The notes beneath the pieces were generated by a model. That model did not search any database and was not told the DNA's origin. It saw nothing but the letters and a program-made list of their open reading frames with translations. From contig NZ_VCPE01000006.1 in assembly GCF_005938105.1 (NCBI RefSeq), forward strand, positions 186,001-250,000: a DNA stretch of 64,000 bases. Reading direction: 5' to 3'. The position numbers were made by a program, and so were the translations under genes. Shown piece by piece: positions 1 to 7,412 of the stretch. The number at the start of each line of letters is the position of its first letter. The first letter of the stretch is position 1. The stretch is from Brucella haematophila (GTDB lineage: Bacteria > Pseudomonadota > Alphaproteobacteria > Rhizobiales > Rhizobiaceae).

Positions 1-1904
1 ACCTCGTTGCGCAGGAACGTCTTAAGAACGACGTCTCCGCTCGCGATGTTGGCGCAAAGCGTGGCCTGTTCGTCGATCCGCTTCGCAATGACGCCATGCG
101 GGATCAAGGCATCGCGCAGACGGCGGCCGTTTTCGGCGGCAAGATGACCTTGCCGATTTACGCTCGCATGCACGAATTTCCGGCATTCGTTGGTATCCGT
201 CATTTGGATTTCTCCGAAGTCGCTGTCATTCGCCAGCCACGGCGAAGCAAGGCGATGAAGATCAATCCATATCAGACGTTCACTCCGATGCCAGGGCGCG
301 CGAGCGTCGAGCCTTCAACCGACATTTGGACCGACAAGCAGACGGTCTGGACGTCGCCGGAAACACAGGCTTTTGAAGCTGGCGAAGGTGAATTCATTAG
401 CGGCATCTCGCTTGAGCAAAGGGTCGAGAAAGTCAGCGAGCGCGTCGTCAATGCCGAATTCATCCGGCAGCGAGACGTTAACTTCCGGCTGGAAGGCTTC
501 ATCGAAAATGAAACTTTGGTGCTCGTCGAGTTCGATGGCGTGCCCGTTGTGCCTACCGTGTCGGGGCCTGCCGATGAGGACGGCGTAATTACGGGGCATT
601 TCACAACGCCGCCGAACATTCCGGCCGGTTCGAAGTCCATTTACTTTGAAGGCTCGGTCGGAACGGAAGCCGGTTGCACCTATGTCGGACGCGGTTCGAT
701 CACGGTTGAGGAGTATCGCCTTACGTCGTCGCTCGAAACGACGACGGACACGATGCCCCAACCCGTCGTCAATAACACCGTCATCAATAACGTGACGAAT
801 GTCACCAACGTAACGAATGTTGCGGCGAATAACTCGACGCCGATCCGCAGAGAGGGCGGCAGCGATGGCGGCGGCGGGCACGACCCGCTTGCGCAGACTT
901 TTACGCTCGCTCAATCGTGGTGCTTGTCGGGCATCCGACTGATGTGCGCAAAAGTGGGTTCGCGAAGCAACTCGATTGCGGTGCAGCTTCGAACGGTTGA
1001 GGTCGGCATGCCGACGCAAACCGTTCTTGCCGAGGCGTTCGTTCCCGGTACTGACCTTGTCGAAGGCGAAGTCTTTACGGCACGTTTCAACTTCCCGGTT
1101 TTCATCCAAGGTGGCCGGGAATTTTCATTCGTGGCGCTAACGGACGACGCGGAGCATTCGTTGTTTGTGGCTGAGATTGGCAAGATCGACCTCGACACGA
1201 ACGCGGTCATTTCAGAGCAACCGTTTACGGTTGGAGTGCTGCTTTCATCGTCGAACGCTTCGACTTGGACGGTTCACAACGAGGCCGATCTTTGGTTTGA
1301 AATGCTCGGCTGTCGCTTTGATCCTGTCGAACGGGTTGTCCCGATCGGCACATTCAAGGCGAACAAAATGTCGGACGTGATTATTCGTGCAGGCGTCGAA
1401 TACCCCGACCCTTCGGTCGATATCTCGATCCGGCTCCGCCGACCAAGCGGCGAAGTAATCACTTCGGCACCATCGCAAACGATCCGGTTCGACGAGTATA
1501 TCCAGAATGAGGATATCCAAGTCGAGGCCGTCTTGCGCGGAACCGAACGCATAACGCCGTTCTTGTTCCCCGATATCCAGATTATCGAGGGCGAGTTACA
1601 GACAACCGCGAACTATGCAACGCGAGCAATAGACGCCGCCGACACAAACAAAGTGTTGGTGACGCTCGACGCCCGCTTGCCTGCCGGTTCCTCCGCGACG
1701 GTCCAGATTGGAATGCCGGGCGACTACCCGAACATTCCGGTTTCAAGTGCAACCCAACTCGGCGACGGCCTCGTCGAGCAAACCTTTATCCGATCCGCCT
1801 ACGCGGCGGCCCTCCTCGATGCGCGCACGTTGATTACGATTACCGGCACGCCTGCGGCGCGGCCGGAGTTGTCGGCGGTTCGCATGTTACTTTCAAAGGT
1901 GTGA
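1..1904 (+). CDS. DUF4815-type phage structural protein, 5' truncated
   Basis: The frame is open from base 3 to the stop at 1904, so the gene starts left of the window; 633 residues are visible. The sequence just before the first internal ATG (base 96) reads RGLFVDPLRNDAMR, which continues into the conserved DUF4815 stretch, so that ATG is not the true start. DUF4815 proteins are phage tail/baseplate-region components. Bases about 763-830 encode an Asn/Thr/Val-rich tract (repeated NVT units) followed by a Gly-rich stretch, probably a flexible linker between two globular halves; a DPLAQTF motif opens the second half. It lies 3 bp before the tail fibre gene, which fits a role at the baseplate-fibre junction. 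The precise virion role is inferred from family and position. Confidence 0.75.
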   Translation, partial: LVAQERLKNDVSARDVGAKRGLFVDPLRNDAMRDQGIAQTAAVFGGKMTLPIYARMHEFPAFVGIRHLDFSEVAVIRQPRRSKAMKINPYQTFTPMPGRASVEPSTDIWTDKQTVWTSPETQAFEAGEGEFISGISLEQRVEKVSERVVNAEFIRQRDVNFRLEGFIENETLVLVEFDGVPVVPTVSGPADEDGVITGHFTTPPNIPAGSKSIYFEGSVGTEAGCTYVGRGSITVEEYRLTSSLETTTDTMPQPVVNNTVINNVTNVTNVTNVAANNSTPIRREGGSDGGGGHDPLAQTFTLAQSWCLSGIRLMCAKVGSRSNSIAVQLRTVEVGMPTQTVLAEAFVPGTDLVEGEVFTARFNFPVFIQGGREFSFVALTDDAEHSLFVAEIGKIDLDTNAVISEQPFTVGVLLSSSNASTWTVHNEADLWFEMLGCRFDPVERVVPIGTFKANKMSDVIIRAGVEYPDPSVDISIRLRRPSGEVITSAPSQTIRFDEYIQNEDIQVEAVLRGTERITPFLFPDIQIIEGELQTTANYATRAIDAADTNKVLVTLDARLPAGSSATVQIGMPGDYPNIPVSSATQLGDGLVEQTFIRSAYAAALLDARTLITITGTPAARPELSAVRMLLSKV

Positions 1905-1907
1905 TAA

Positions 1908-3056
1908 ATGGCCAACACGGCAAACTACAATTGGCCTTTGCCGTCTCCATCCGGCATTCAGATGAATGAGGTCGCTAAAATTGCGACCTCATTCACGGCG
2001 ATCGATGCCAAGATCAAGGCATTCGAGACTTCGTTTAGCAATCACAAGCACAAATTCGCCGAGTTGGAGGAAAAGCCGACAACGCTCGGCGGCTACGGGA
2101 TCACGGACGGCATGACCGCCGAAGAGGTTGCGCAGGCAATCAAAACGGCGGTTGACGACCTTATCAATGGTTCCGGGGCTGCGCTCGATACGCTGAAAGA
2201 GCTTGCCGACGCGCTCGGCAATGACCCGGAGTTTGCGACCACTGTCGGCAACGCCTTGGGCGTCCGCGTCCGGGTTGACGCTGCGCAGTCCTTTAGCTTA
2301 GCCGAAAAAGCGCAAGGCCGTTCCAATATCGATGCGCTCGGAATGGTCGACAAGGGAAAGGCGGACGGGGTTGCCAGCCTCGACAGCACCGGCAAGGTGC
2401 CTACTGCTCAATTGCCCGCCCTGACAACGACCGCAACCGTTGGTGCCGCATTAGCCGGAGCGAATGGCAAGGCTACGCCTGATGATGGGGACTTTTTCGC
2501 GGGGGTACTCGCCGGCAGTTCGACCCCGTTCAAAACGACATGGGGCAACATCAAAACTGCCATTACTGCTCTCGTGAACACTATTGTAAGCGGTAATATG
2601 GCCGGGCGCGCATACCCAAGAAAGGTTGGCGGCGGCGTTGCCAACTTTAACTGGAGCGGCCAAGGCGGGCAGCCTACTTGGGTTTGGGGCGGCAGCGGCG
2701 CAGATGGTGACGCTGGCAATTATTTTGTTTGGAACCCCGCAAACTTTAGCGTGAATTACGCAAATTCTGCGGGCACAGCCGGAAACGTGGGGGGATGGAC
2801 CGCGCAGGCGATCATAAATCAAATTGAAAGCCGCGCGGCTGCCTTCGCCGACGACCGAAAGAATGGGTGCGTAACCGACACTCGCTTTGCCGGATATGTG
2901 TCAAATGTAATGGCAAAGGACACAACCTGGAGTGCGCCAAGCGGATATGTCTTCACGGCAGCGGGACGTAATAGCGGTGATCAGTATACGTTCTATGCGC
3001 GTCAATTACAGGTCCACATTCCCTATCAGGGATGGCGGGCCTTTGGAGGTTTCTAA
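1908..3056 (+). CDS. phage tail fibre protein
   Basis: This 382-residue protein has the layout of a P2/Mu-type tail fibre. The N-terminal part contains NHKHKFAELEEKPTTLGGYG and GITDGM, the repeat type seen in phage fibre shafts. A middle region includes a KGKADGVASLDSTGK segment common in fibre/collar proteins, and the C-terminal part is rich in Gly, Asn and aromatic residues, as expected for a receptor-binding tip. The gene starts 3 bp after the DUF4815 stop, with AAGGTG upstream of the ATG. Its TAA stop shares a base with the ATG of the next gene, so the two are probably translationally coupled. Receptor specificity cannot be read from the sequence. Confidence 0.8.
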   Translation: MANTANYNWPLPSPSGIQMNEVAKIATSFTAIDAKIKAFETSFSNHKHKFAELEEKPTTLGGYGITDGMTAEEVAQAIKTAVDDLINGSGAALDTLKELADALGNDPEFATTVGNALGVRVRVDAAQSFSLAEKAQGRSNIDALGMVDKGKADGVASLDSTGKVPTAQLPALTTTATVGAALAGANGKATPDDGDFFAGVLAGSSTPFKTTWGNIKTAITALVNTIVSGNMAGRAYPRKVGGGVANFNWSGQGGQPTWVWGGSGADGDAGNYFVWNPANFSVNYANSAGTAGNVGGWTAQAIINQIESRAAAFADDRKNGCVTDTRFAGYVSNVMAKDTTWSAPSGYVFTAAGRNSGDQYTFYARQLQVHIPYQGWRAFGGF

Positions 3057-3709
3057 TGAAGAACTTCGGCAAAATGGTTGCCTCGCGGGAAGTTATCGAC
3101 ATTCCCGGCGAACAGATAGGTGTGAATGAAGAAGGGGAGCCAGTTTTCGCCCCCGATCAGAAGCAACCCGTATTGATTTTCCGGGATGTCAACGGCGCGG
3201 ACTGGTTCGACTTAGCGAAAGAATATCCGCACGCGTTTTATATCGCTCTCGACGATGAGAACCGCGTTATCTCGATGACGGATGACTATCAGCATTCACA
3301 GATTGCTGACTACAATCTTGTGGGGATTGATAATGATTTCGGTTTTACGTTCGGCCCCGGTGGAACAGTCTATGGAGCAACTTGGACAGGCTCTGAAATC
3401 ATCCGGCAGGCTGCGGATAACGTGCCGGAGGAAATAAGCCGCCGTCAATTCTTCCAGCAACTGGCGGTCGCTGGAATTATAACGAACGCAGAAGCCCTCG
3501 CAGCCATGAAATCGGGGGCGGTCCCGCAGGCTTTGCAAGCGATCATCGATGCGTTGCCGACTGAACAAGACCGGTTTAACGCGGAAATGCTCGTCGTTGG
3601 CGCGGACACTTTCTACCGTACCCACCCGTTAACCGAAACGGTGCGGCTTGCTATGCAATGGACCGAAGAACAGCGGGATAATTTCTGGCTGGAAGCTTCT
3701 AAGCTTTAG
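3056..3709 (+). CDS. probable tail fibre assembly/accessory protein
   Basis: This is a 217-residue protein. The start at 3056 is preferred over an in-frame start at 3032 because it overlaps the fibre stop (TAATG) and has GGAGG at 3045-3049. I do not recognise a named domain with certainty. The position directly after a tail fibre gene is the usual site of a fibre assembly chaperone or fibre-tip accessory protein. The N-terminal half is acidic and probably beta-rich; residues about 125-217 look helical. Function is inferred from position only. Confidence 0.55.
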   Translation: MKNFGKMVASREVIDIPGEQIGVNEEGEPVFAPDQKQPVLIFRDVNGADWFDLAKEYPHAFYIALDDENRVISMTDDYQHSQIADYNLVGIDNDFGFTFGPGGTVYGATWTGSEIIRQAADNVPEEISRRQFFQQLAVAGIITNAEALAAMKSGAVPQALQAIIDALPTEQDRFNAEMLVVGADTFYRTHPLTETVRLAMQWTEEQRDNFWLEASKL

Positions 3710-3782
3710 TCGAATAGGCTCTGTTTTCGATTGAAATGTGAAGTGGCCGCAGTTATTTAAGCTTTGCTTATTGGGGGCTTTC

Positions 3783-4607
3783 ATGGACGGGTCAAACTTC
3801 GCATCGGCGTTGCCTATTGTTATGGCTGCGTCGGACGAACATTACTTTCGAAAACATGCAGTTGGTTTTGCAAAGTCAGCACTTGCGGCGGGTCACAATG
3901 TTCATTTGGTTGTGTCACCTGCGCCGGGGCCGGGGCTTCCGAAGCGTGCAAGGCAGATAGAAAAGGACGTCGTTACGCCCTTTCTTGCTCGATTTGCAGC
4001 ATCTGAAATTGCCCGCTTGGTTGTTGAAGTGGTCGAGAACCCTCGCGCTACAGCAGAAATGACAGAAAACGAGGCCGTGGTTTTTTATCAATCGCTGCGT
4101 TTCTTCTACCTTCCGTCACTTCTTCGGAACTACTGCCGACCGATTGTTGTCCTCGACATTGACAGTTTGGTCATGCAACCAATTCCTGCCAGACGTGACG
4201 CCGAAGTAGGGCTATACCTCCGGCTTGGCAATCAGAAGGGAAAGACTGACTTCGAACGCGAAGGAATGCAGGTTCTCGGAGCAATGGTCTATGCCGATCC
4301 CAAGGGCGCGTCTTTCTTTGATGAAGTCGGCGAATACCTCGACCGTAACCAAAGACGTTACTACATTGACCAACACGCGCTTTATCGCACGTACTTGGCT
4401 AATGAAAATGTGCGAACTTTTGACATCGCCGAAACAGGCTGGCTCGACTGGACCTTCAAACCCGGCGCGACGGTCTGGACTGCAAAAGGCAAAAAGAAGC
4501 GCAGAAATCTAACCTACGTGCGCGAACGATTGCGACTGGAAGGGCGTGGCGTTCTGGCCTCCGTCATTGTCCTGACGGGATACGCTCTTGGGTTAATCCG
4601 CACTTAG
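3783..4607 (+). CDS. phage-encoded glycosyltransferase-like protein
   Basis: This 274-residue protein has a GT-A-like layout: an N-terminal strand region (LPIVMAASDEHYF), a DxD-type metal/sugar-nucleotide motif in VVLDIDSLV (D125, D127), and a later YYIDQHALY segment typical of donor-binding loops in bacterial glycosyltransferases. The last 18 or so residues (GVLASVIVLTGYALGLI) are hydrophobic and could anchor the protein in the inner membrane. The ATG at 3783 is chosen over a GTG at 3738 because a GGGGG Shine-Dalgarno lies 7 nt upstream. The gene sits between the fibre genes and the sheath and is followed by three terminators, the arrangement of a moron. It may modify host surface glycans (lysogenic conversion) or a virion protein; which one is not shown. 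Confidence 0.65.
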   Translation: MDGSNFASALPIVMAASDEHYFRKHAVGFAKSALAAGHNVHLVVSPAPGPGLPKRARQIEKDVVTPFLARFAASEIARLVVEVVENPRATAEMTENEAVVFYQSLRFFYLPSLLRNYCRPIVVLDIDSLVMQPIPARRDAEVGLYLRLGNQKGKTDFEREGMQVLGAMVYADPKGASFFDEVGEYLDRNQRRYYIDQHALYRTYLANENVRTFDIAETGWLDWTFKPGATVWTAKGKKKRRNLTYVRERLRLEGRGVLASVIVLTGYALGLIRT

Positions 4608-4614
4608 AAAACGA

Positions 4615-4712
4615 GCCGCCTCCGGGCGGCTTTTCTGTTCCCAACGACCGCCCTTGAGGCGGTTTTTTTTATGCCCGAAAGCCCGGCCATCGCGCCGGGC
4701 TTTTTTGTTTTT
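4615..4712 (+). terminator. three consecutive intrinsic terminators
   Basis: Three GC hairpins each followed by a T-run occur within 98 bp: stem 4615-4620/4625-4630 with TTTT; stem 4647-4652/4658-4663 with an eight-T run; and stem 4681-4686/4695-4700 followed by TTTTTTGTTTTT. They lie between the glycosyltransferase stop and the sheath Shine-Dalgarno (AAGGAG, 4725-4730). They should insulate the tail operon from upstream transcription. Confidence 0.85.
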
Positions 4713-4738
4713 GCATTGCTCACAAAGGAGACTTGAGC

Positions 4739-6220
4739 ATGAGCGATCCAACTTTCGGCCTGTCGATTACTCGCGTCGATAATGAGCCACGGCCCGCTAT
4801 TCTAACCGACATGTCGATTGTCGGTATGCCCTTCACGGCTCCCGATGCCGACCCTACCGCATTCCCACTAAACCGCGTCGTGCAGTTCTATTCTGATGAC
4901 GTGGCCATGTTGGCGAAGATGGGCAAGACGGGCACCGGCCCCATTGCCGTCGAGCTTATCAATCAGCAGCTTGGCGAGTTTCAGGCCTCGGCAACCATCA
5001 TCGGCGTTCGTGTCGAAGCTGGCGCAAACGCCACCGATACGATCGTCAACCTGCGAGGCGACATCAATAGCCGTACCGGCATGTATGCGCTTCTTAACGC
5101 AGGCGCAGAGCTTGGCCTTACGCCACGCCTTATCTGCGTTCCCGGGTTTACTTCGCAGATGACAGGCATCGTCAGCGGCGTGACCGTCGGCACGGCAGGA
5201 ACCGGCTATGTTGTAGGAGATGCAGTCACCGCGACGGGCGGCGGTGGGAGCGGCTTCACTGCCGAAGTCTCGGCGATTGGCGCAGGTGGCGCAATTACTG
5301 CCGTCACCATCACCAACGGCGGAACGGGCTACACCTCGGCCCCTACGTTGGAAGTGACTTCGACCGCAGGCGAGAATGCCGCCCTCACTGCAACCGTGGA
5401 TACGGCGAGCAACGCAATTATTGCGGGCCTGCCGACGCTTCTCGACCGGCTTCTCGCCGTGGCCGTCGTTGACGGCCCGTCGACCGATCAGATGGCGGCT
5501 TTTGCTTGGCGGGCAAGCATCCAATCGGAACGCATCATTCCGGTTGATAGCGGCGTCAAGTACATGAACGACGAAGGCGAAGTCGTCGTCGTTCCCGCCT
5601 CGCCTGCAATTATCGGTGTTGCAGTTCGCCGGGATCACGAGTTCCAAGGTCGGCCGTTCCATTCGTGGGCCAACCAGCCGATTTACGGGATCGTCGGGCC
5701 GTCGCGGCCGATTGAGTTTTCGATCCTCGACGGGGCGACGGAAGGTCAGCAGCTTTTGGCGAAGAACATCGGCGTTATCGTCCGGGGCGAAAGTTCCGAC
5801 GGCGCTATCGCCGACGGTGGATATGTCTACGTCGGCACGGACACTTGTTCCGAAGATACGCTTTGGCGTTTCTACAATCAGGTGCGCGGCCGCGATTATA
5901 TCCACCTGATGTTCATCAAGACGCTTCGCTATTTCCTCGGCCGACGCAACATCGATCGCGGGACTATCGAAGACATTCTCGCAACGATGAAGGGCGGACT
6001 TCGCGACATTCAGGCTACCGGCGACCTCCTCGGCTTCCGCGTCGGCTTCAATAAGAACGCGAACAGCCCGGAACAGCTTCGCCTTGGCCGCTTCACTGTG
6101 GCGTTTCAGGCGGAGGAGCCGCCCGTCCTGCGCTACATCGGCATTCAGTCGGCGCGCTATCGCCCGGCGCTTGATGCCCTCCTCGACGACCTGCTTACGA
6201 GCCTCGACGTTGCAGCTTAA
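4739..6220 (+). CDS. contractile tail sheath protein with inserted domain
   Basis: This 493-residue protein belongs to the phage tail sheath family (P2 FI type), which forms the contractile outer tube. The conserved C-terminal half (RDHEFQGRPFHSWANQP, IHLMFIKTLRYFLGRRN, IGIQSARYRPALDALL) is the sheath core that polymerises around the tube. An insertion at residues about 141-222 (bases 5159-5404) carries two Gly-rich units with GTGYVVGD and GGTGYTSAPTLEV motifs, between PGFTSQ and NAIIAGLPTLLDRLL, which would be contiguous in plainer sheaths. The start at 4739 is used because AAGGAG lies 8 nt upstream; a TTG two codons earlier is less likely. It begins the sheath-tube-chaperone-tape measure order of P2-like phages. 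Confidence 0.93.
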   Translation: MSDPTFGLSITRVDNEPRPAILTDMSIVGMPFTAPDADPTAFPLNRVVQFYSDDVAMLAKMGKTGTGPIAVELINQQLGEFQASATIIGVRVEAGANATDTIVNLRGDINSRTGMYALLNAGAELGLTPRLICVPGFTSQMTGIVSGVTVGTAGTGYVVGDAVTATGGGGSGFTAEVSAIGAGGAITAVTITNGGTGYTSAPTLEVTSTAGENAALTATVDTASNAIIAGLPTLLDRLLAVAVVDGPSTDQMAAFAWRASIQSERIIPVDSGVKYMNDEGEVVVVPASPAIIGVAVRRDHEFQGRPFHSWANQPIYGIVGPSRPIEFSILDGATEGQQLLAKNIGVIVRGESSDGAIADGGYVYVGTDTCSEDTLWRFYNQVRGRDYIHLMFIKTLRYFLGRRNIDRGTIEDILATMKGGLRDIQATGDLLGFRVGFNKNANSPEQLRLGRFTVAFQAEEPPVLRYIGIQSARYRPALDALLDDLLTSLDVAA

Positions 6221-6287
6221 CCCGGTTCGCGCGGCGGCTTAGGCCGCCGTTGCTCCCTCTTGTTCCTCGATTTCGGAGAAATCACCA

Positions 6288-6824
6288 ATGTCGAACATTT
6301 ATATCATGGAGGCTGCGAACCTTTTCGTCGGCGACCACGATCCGAAGAACTCGAAATTCCTCACTCTTGATGAATTGAAGCTCCCCGACTTGCAGGAGAC
6401 GCTCGTCGATCACACGCCGGGCGGTGGCAAGGTTGGCGTCGAATTTGCCGTCGGCGTCCAGAAGCTCGAACCGACGTTCAAGCTCAAGGGATGGGACGCT
6501 CCTCTCCTGCGGGACTTCGGCCTCGGAACGACAAAGCGGAAGGTATTCACTGCCTACGGCGTCGTGCGAGATAAAAAGACGGGCGACGCGCTGGAAGCAA
6601 AAGCAATCATGGAAGGACGCCTTTCCAAGGTTGCGCCCGAAGCGTTCAAGCGCGGCGAAACGATGGGGCATGATTATTCCATCAACGAAGTGCTGCACTA
6701 CGAAGTTTTCTTCGACGGCAAGGAGGAATTCTATTGGGATTTCTTCACAAACACGCTTCGACAAGGTGGCGTCGATCCCGATCCGGACTTCAACAATATC
6801 CTGCGTATCAGCAACGGCGGGTAA
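6288..6824 (+). CDS. major tail tube protein (P2 FII family)
   Basis: This 178-residue protein matches the P2 FII tail tube family in length, position and sequence layout: an N-terminal N-x-F-V-G-D segment, a central KLEPTFKLKGWD stretch, and a DYSINEVLHYEVFFDGKE beta region near the C-terminus. It forms the inner tube through which DNA passes. It follows the sheath with 67 bp between them; that gap contains a GC-rich hairpin around 6229-6250 without a T-run. A terminator at 6848-6874 follows the gene, which would let the tube be made in excess over downstream genes. Confidence 0.92.
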   Translation: MSNIYIMEAANLFVGDHDPKNSKFLTLDELKLPDLQETLVDHTPGGGKVGVEFAVGVQKLEPTFKLKGWDAPLLRDFGLGTTKRKVFTAYGVVRDKKTGDALEAKAIMEGRLSKVAPEAFKRGETMGHDYSINEVLHYEVFFDGKEEFYWDFFTNTLRQGGVDPDPDFNNILRISNGG

Positions 6825-6847
6825 CCGCTGAATAGCTTCCCTCCCCC

Positions 6848-6874
6848 GGCCCGCTCTCATGCGGGCCTTTTTTT
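6848..6874 (+). terminator. terminator after tail tube gene
   Basis: GGCCCGC (6848-6854) pairs with GCGGGCC (6861-6867) and is followed by a seven-T run. It lies in the short gap before the tail chaperone gene. Confidence 0.8.
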
Positions 6875-6891
6875 CTGTTTCAGGTTCCCAA

Positions 6892-7299
6892 ATGACAAAG
6901 CACACGCTCCAATACCCGATCGAAATCAACGGCTCGACTGTGTCGTCGGTTACGATCCGCAGGCCGAAAGGCGGCGACATGGTCGTTATCGGTGACGACG
7001 TCGCTCACCTGATGCGCTTCTATTCGTCGAATGCGAAGGCGGTCCAAGAAATCAACAACGCTCAGGTGGCCGCAGAGCTTTCCGGTTCCGAGCCTGATTT
7101 CGACAAGATCGCATCGAAGATGACGCCGCCAGACAGCCGCGTCTATACGGCAATGGTTGCCATCGTCGGCCGTTTGACAGGGATCGGTGAAGCCGCCGAG
7201 GAACTGGACGTCGCCGACCTTCAAGATATCGCTGCGAAGGCGCTCAACACGGGGGAAGCTCCGGGGCGTGGGGCGGCGACGAATGGCGTCGAGCAATAG
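6892..7299 (+). CDS. tail assembly chaperone, gpE-like
   Basis: This 135-residue protein is at the position of P2 gpE / Mu gp41, between the tube and the tape measure. Its sequence starts with an L-x-x-P-I-E-I-N-G segment and an RRPKGGDMVVI motif typical of the phage tail assembly chaperone family. Such chaperones coat the tape measure while the tail assembles and are normally made in a short form and a -1 frameshifted long form. The ATG at 6892 follows the terminator and is 17 nt from its T-run; an upstream in-frame start at 6859 falls inside the hairpin and is rejected. See the next entry for the extension. Confidence 0.82.
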   Translation: MTKHTLQYPIEINGSTVSSVTIRRPKGGDMVVIGDDVAHLMRFYSSNAKAVQEINNAQVAAELSGSEPDFDKIASKMTPPDSRVYTAMVAIVGRLTGIGEAAEELDVADLQDIAAKALNTGEAPGRGAATNGVEQ

Positions 7300-7412
7300 C
7301 TCTCGTTGCCAACGCTACCAACACGCCCCTGACGTTCTTTCTCGACCTTCCTGTCGGTGAACTTCTCGACTGGCTTGAAACGGCATCGAAACTACCCCCG
7401 AGGCGTATCTAA
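7254..7412 (+). CDS. gpE' extension, expressed by probable -1 frameshift
   Basis: In the -1 frame relative to gpE, an open frame covers the end of gpE and continues to a TAA at 7410-7412. It encodes a segment ending LTFFLDLPVGELLDWLETA plus nine residues. That matches the chaperone long-form tail: a hydrophobic L-P-x-x-E-L-x-x-W-L helix. No ATG, GTG or TTG occurs in this frame here, so it is not an independent gene. The best slip candidate is the G-run at 7251-7257 (G GGG GAA in the gpE frame), though its A-site re-pairing is imperfect. The TAA is immediately followed by the tape measure ATG at 7413. Exact slip site is uncertain; the fusion is well supported by family precedent. Confidence 0.7.
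   Translation, partial: GSSGAWGGDEWRRAIALVANATNTPLTFFLDLPVGELLDWLETASKLPPRRI

Noticed and set aside
315-1109. Long - strand ORF opposite the DUF4815 gene
   Set aside because: Arg-rich composition and no recognisable motif; it mirrors the real + strand gene.
4868-5905. 345-residue - strand ORF opposite the sheath gene
   Set aside because: Shadow ORF caused by GC-rich codon positions; no family features.
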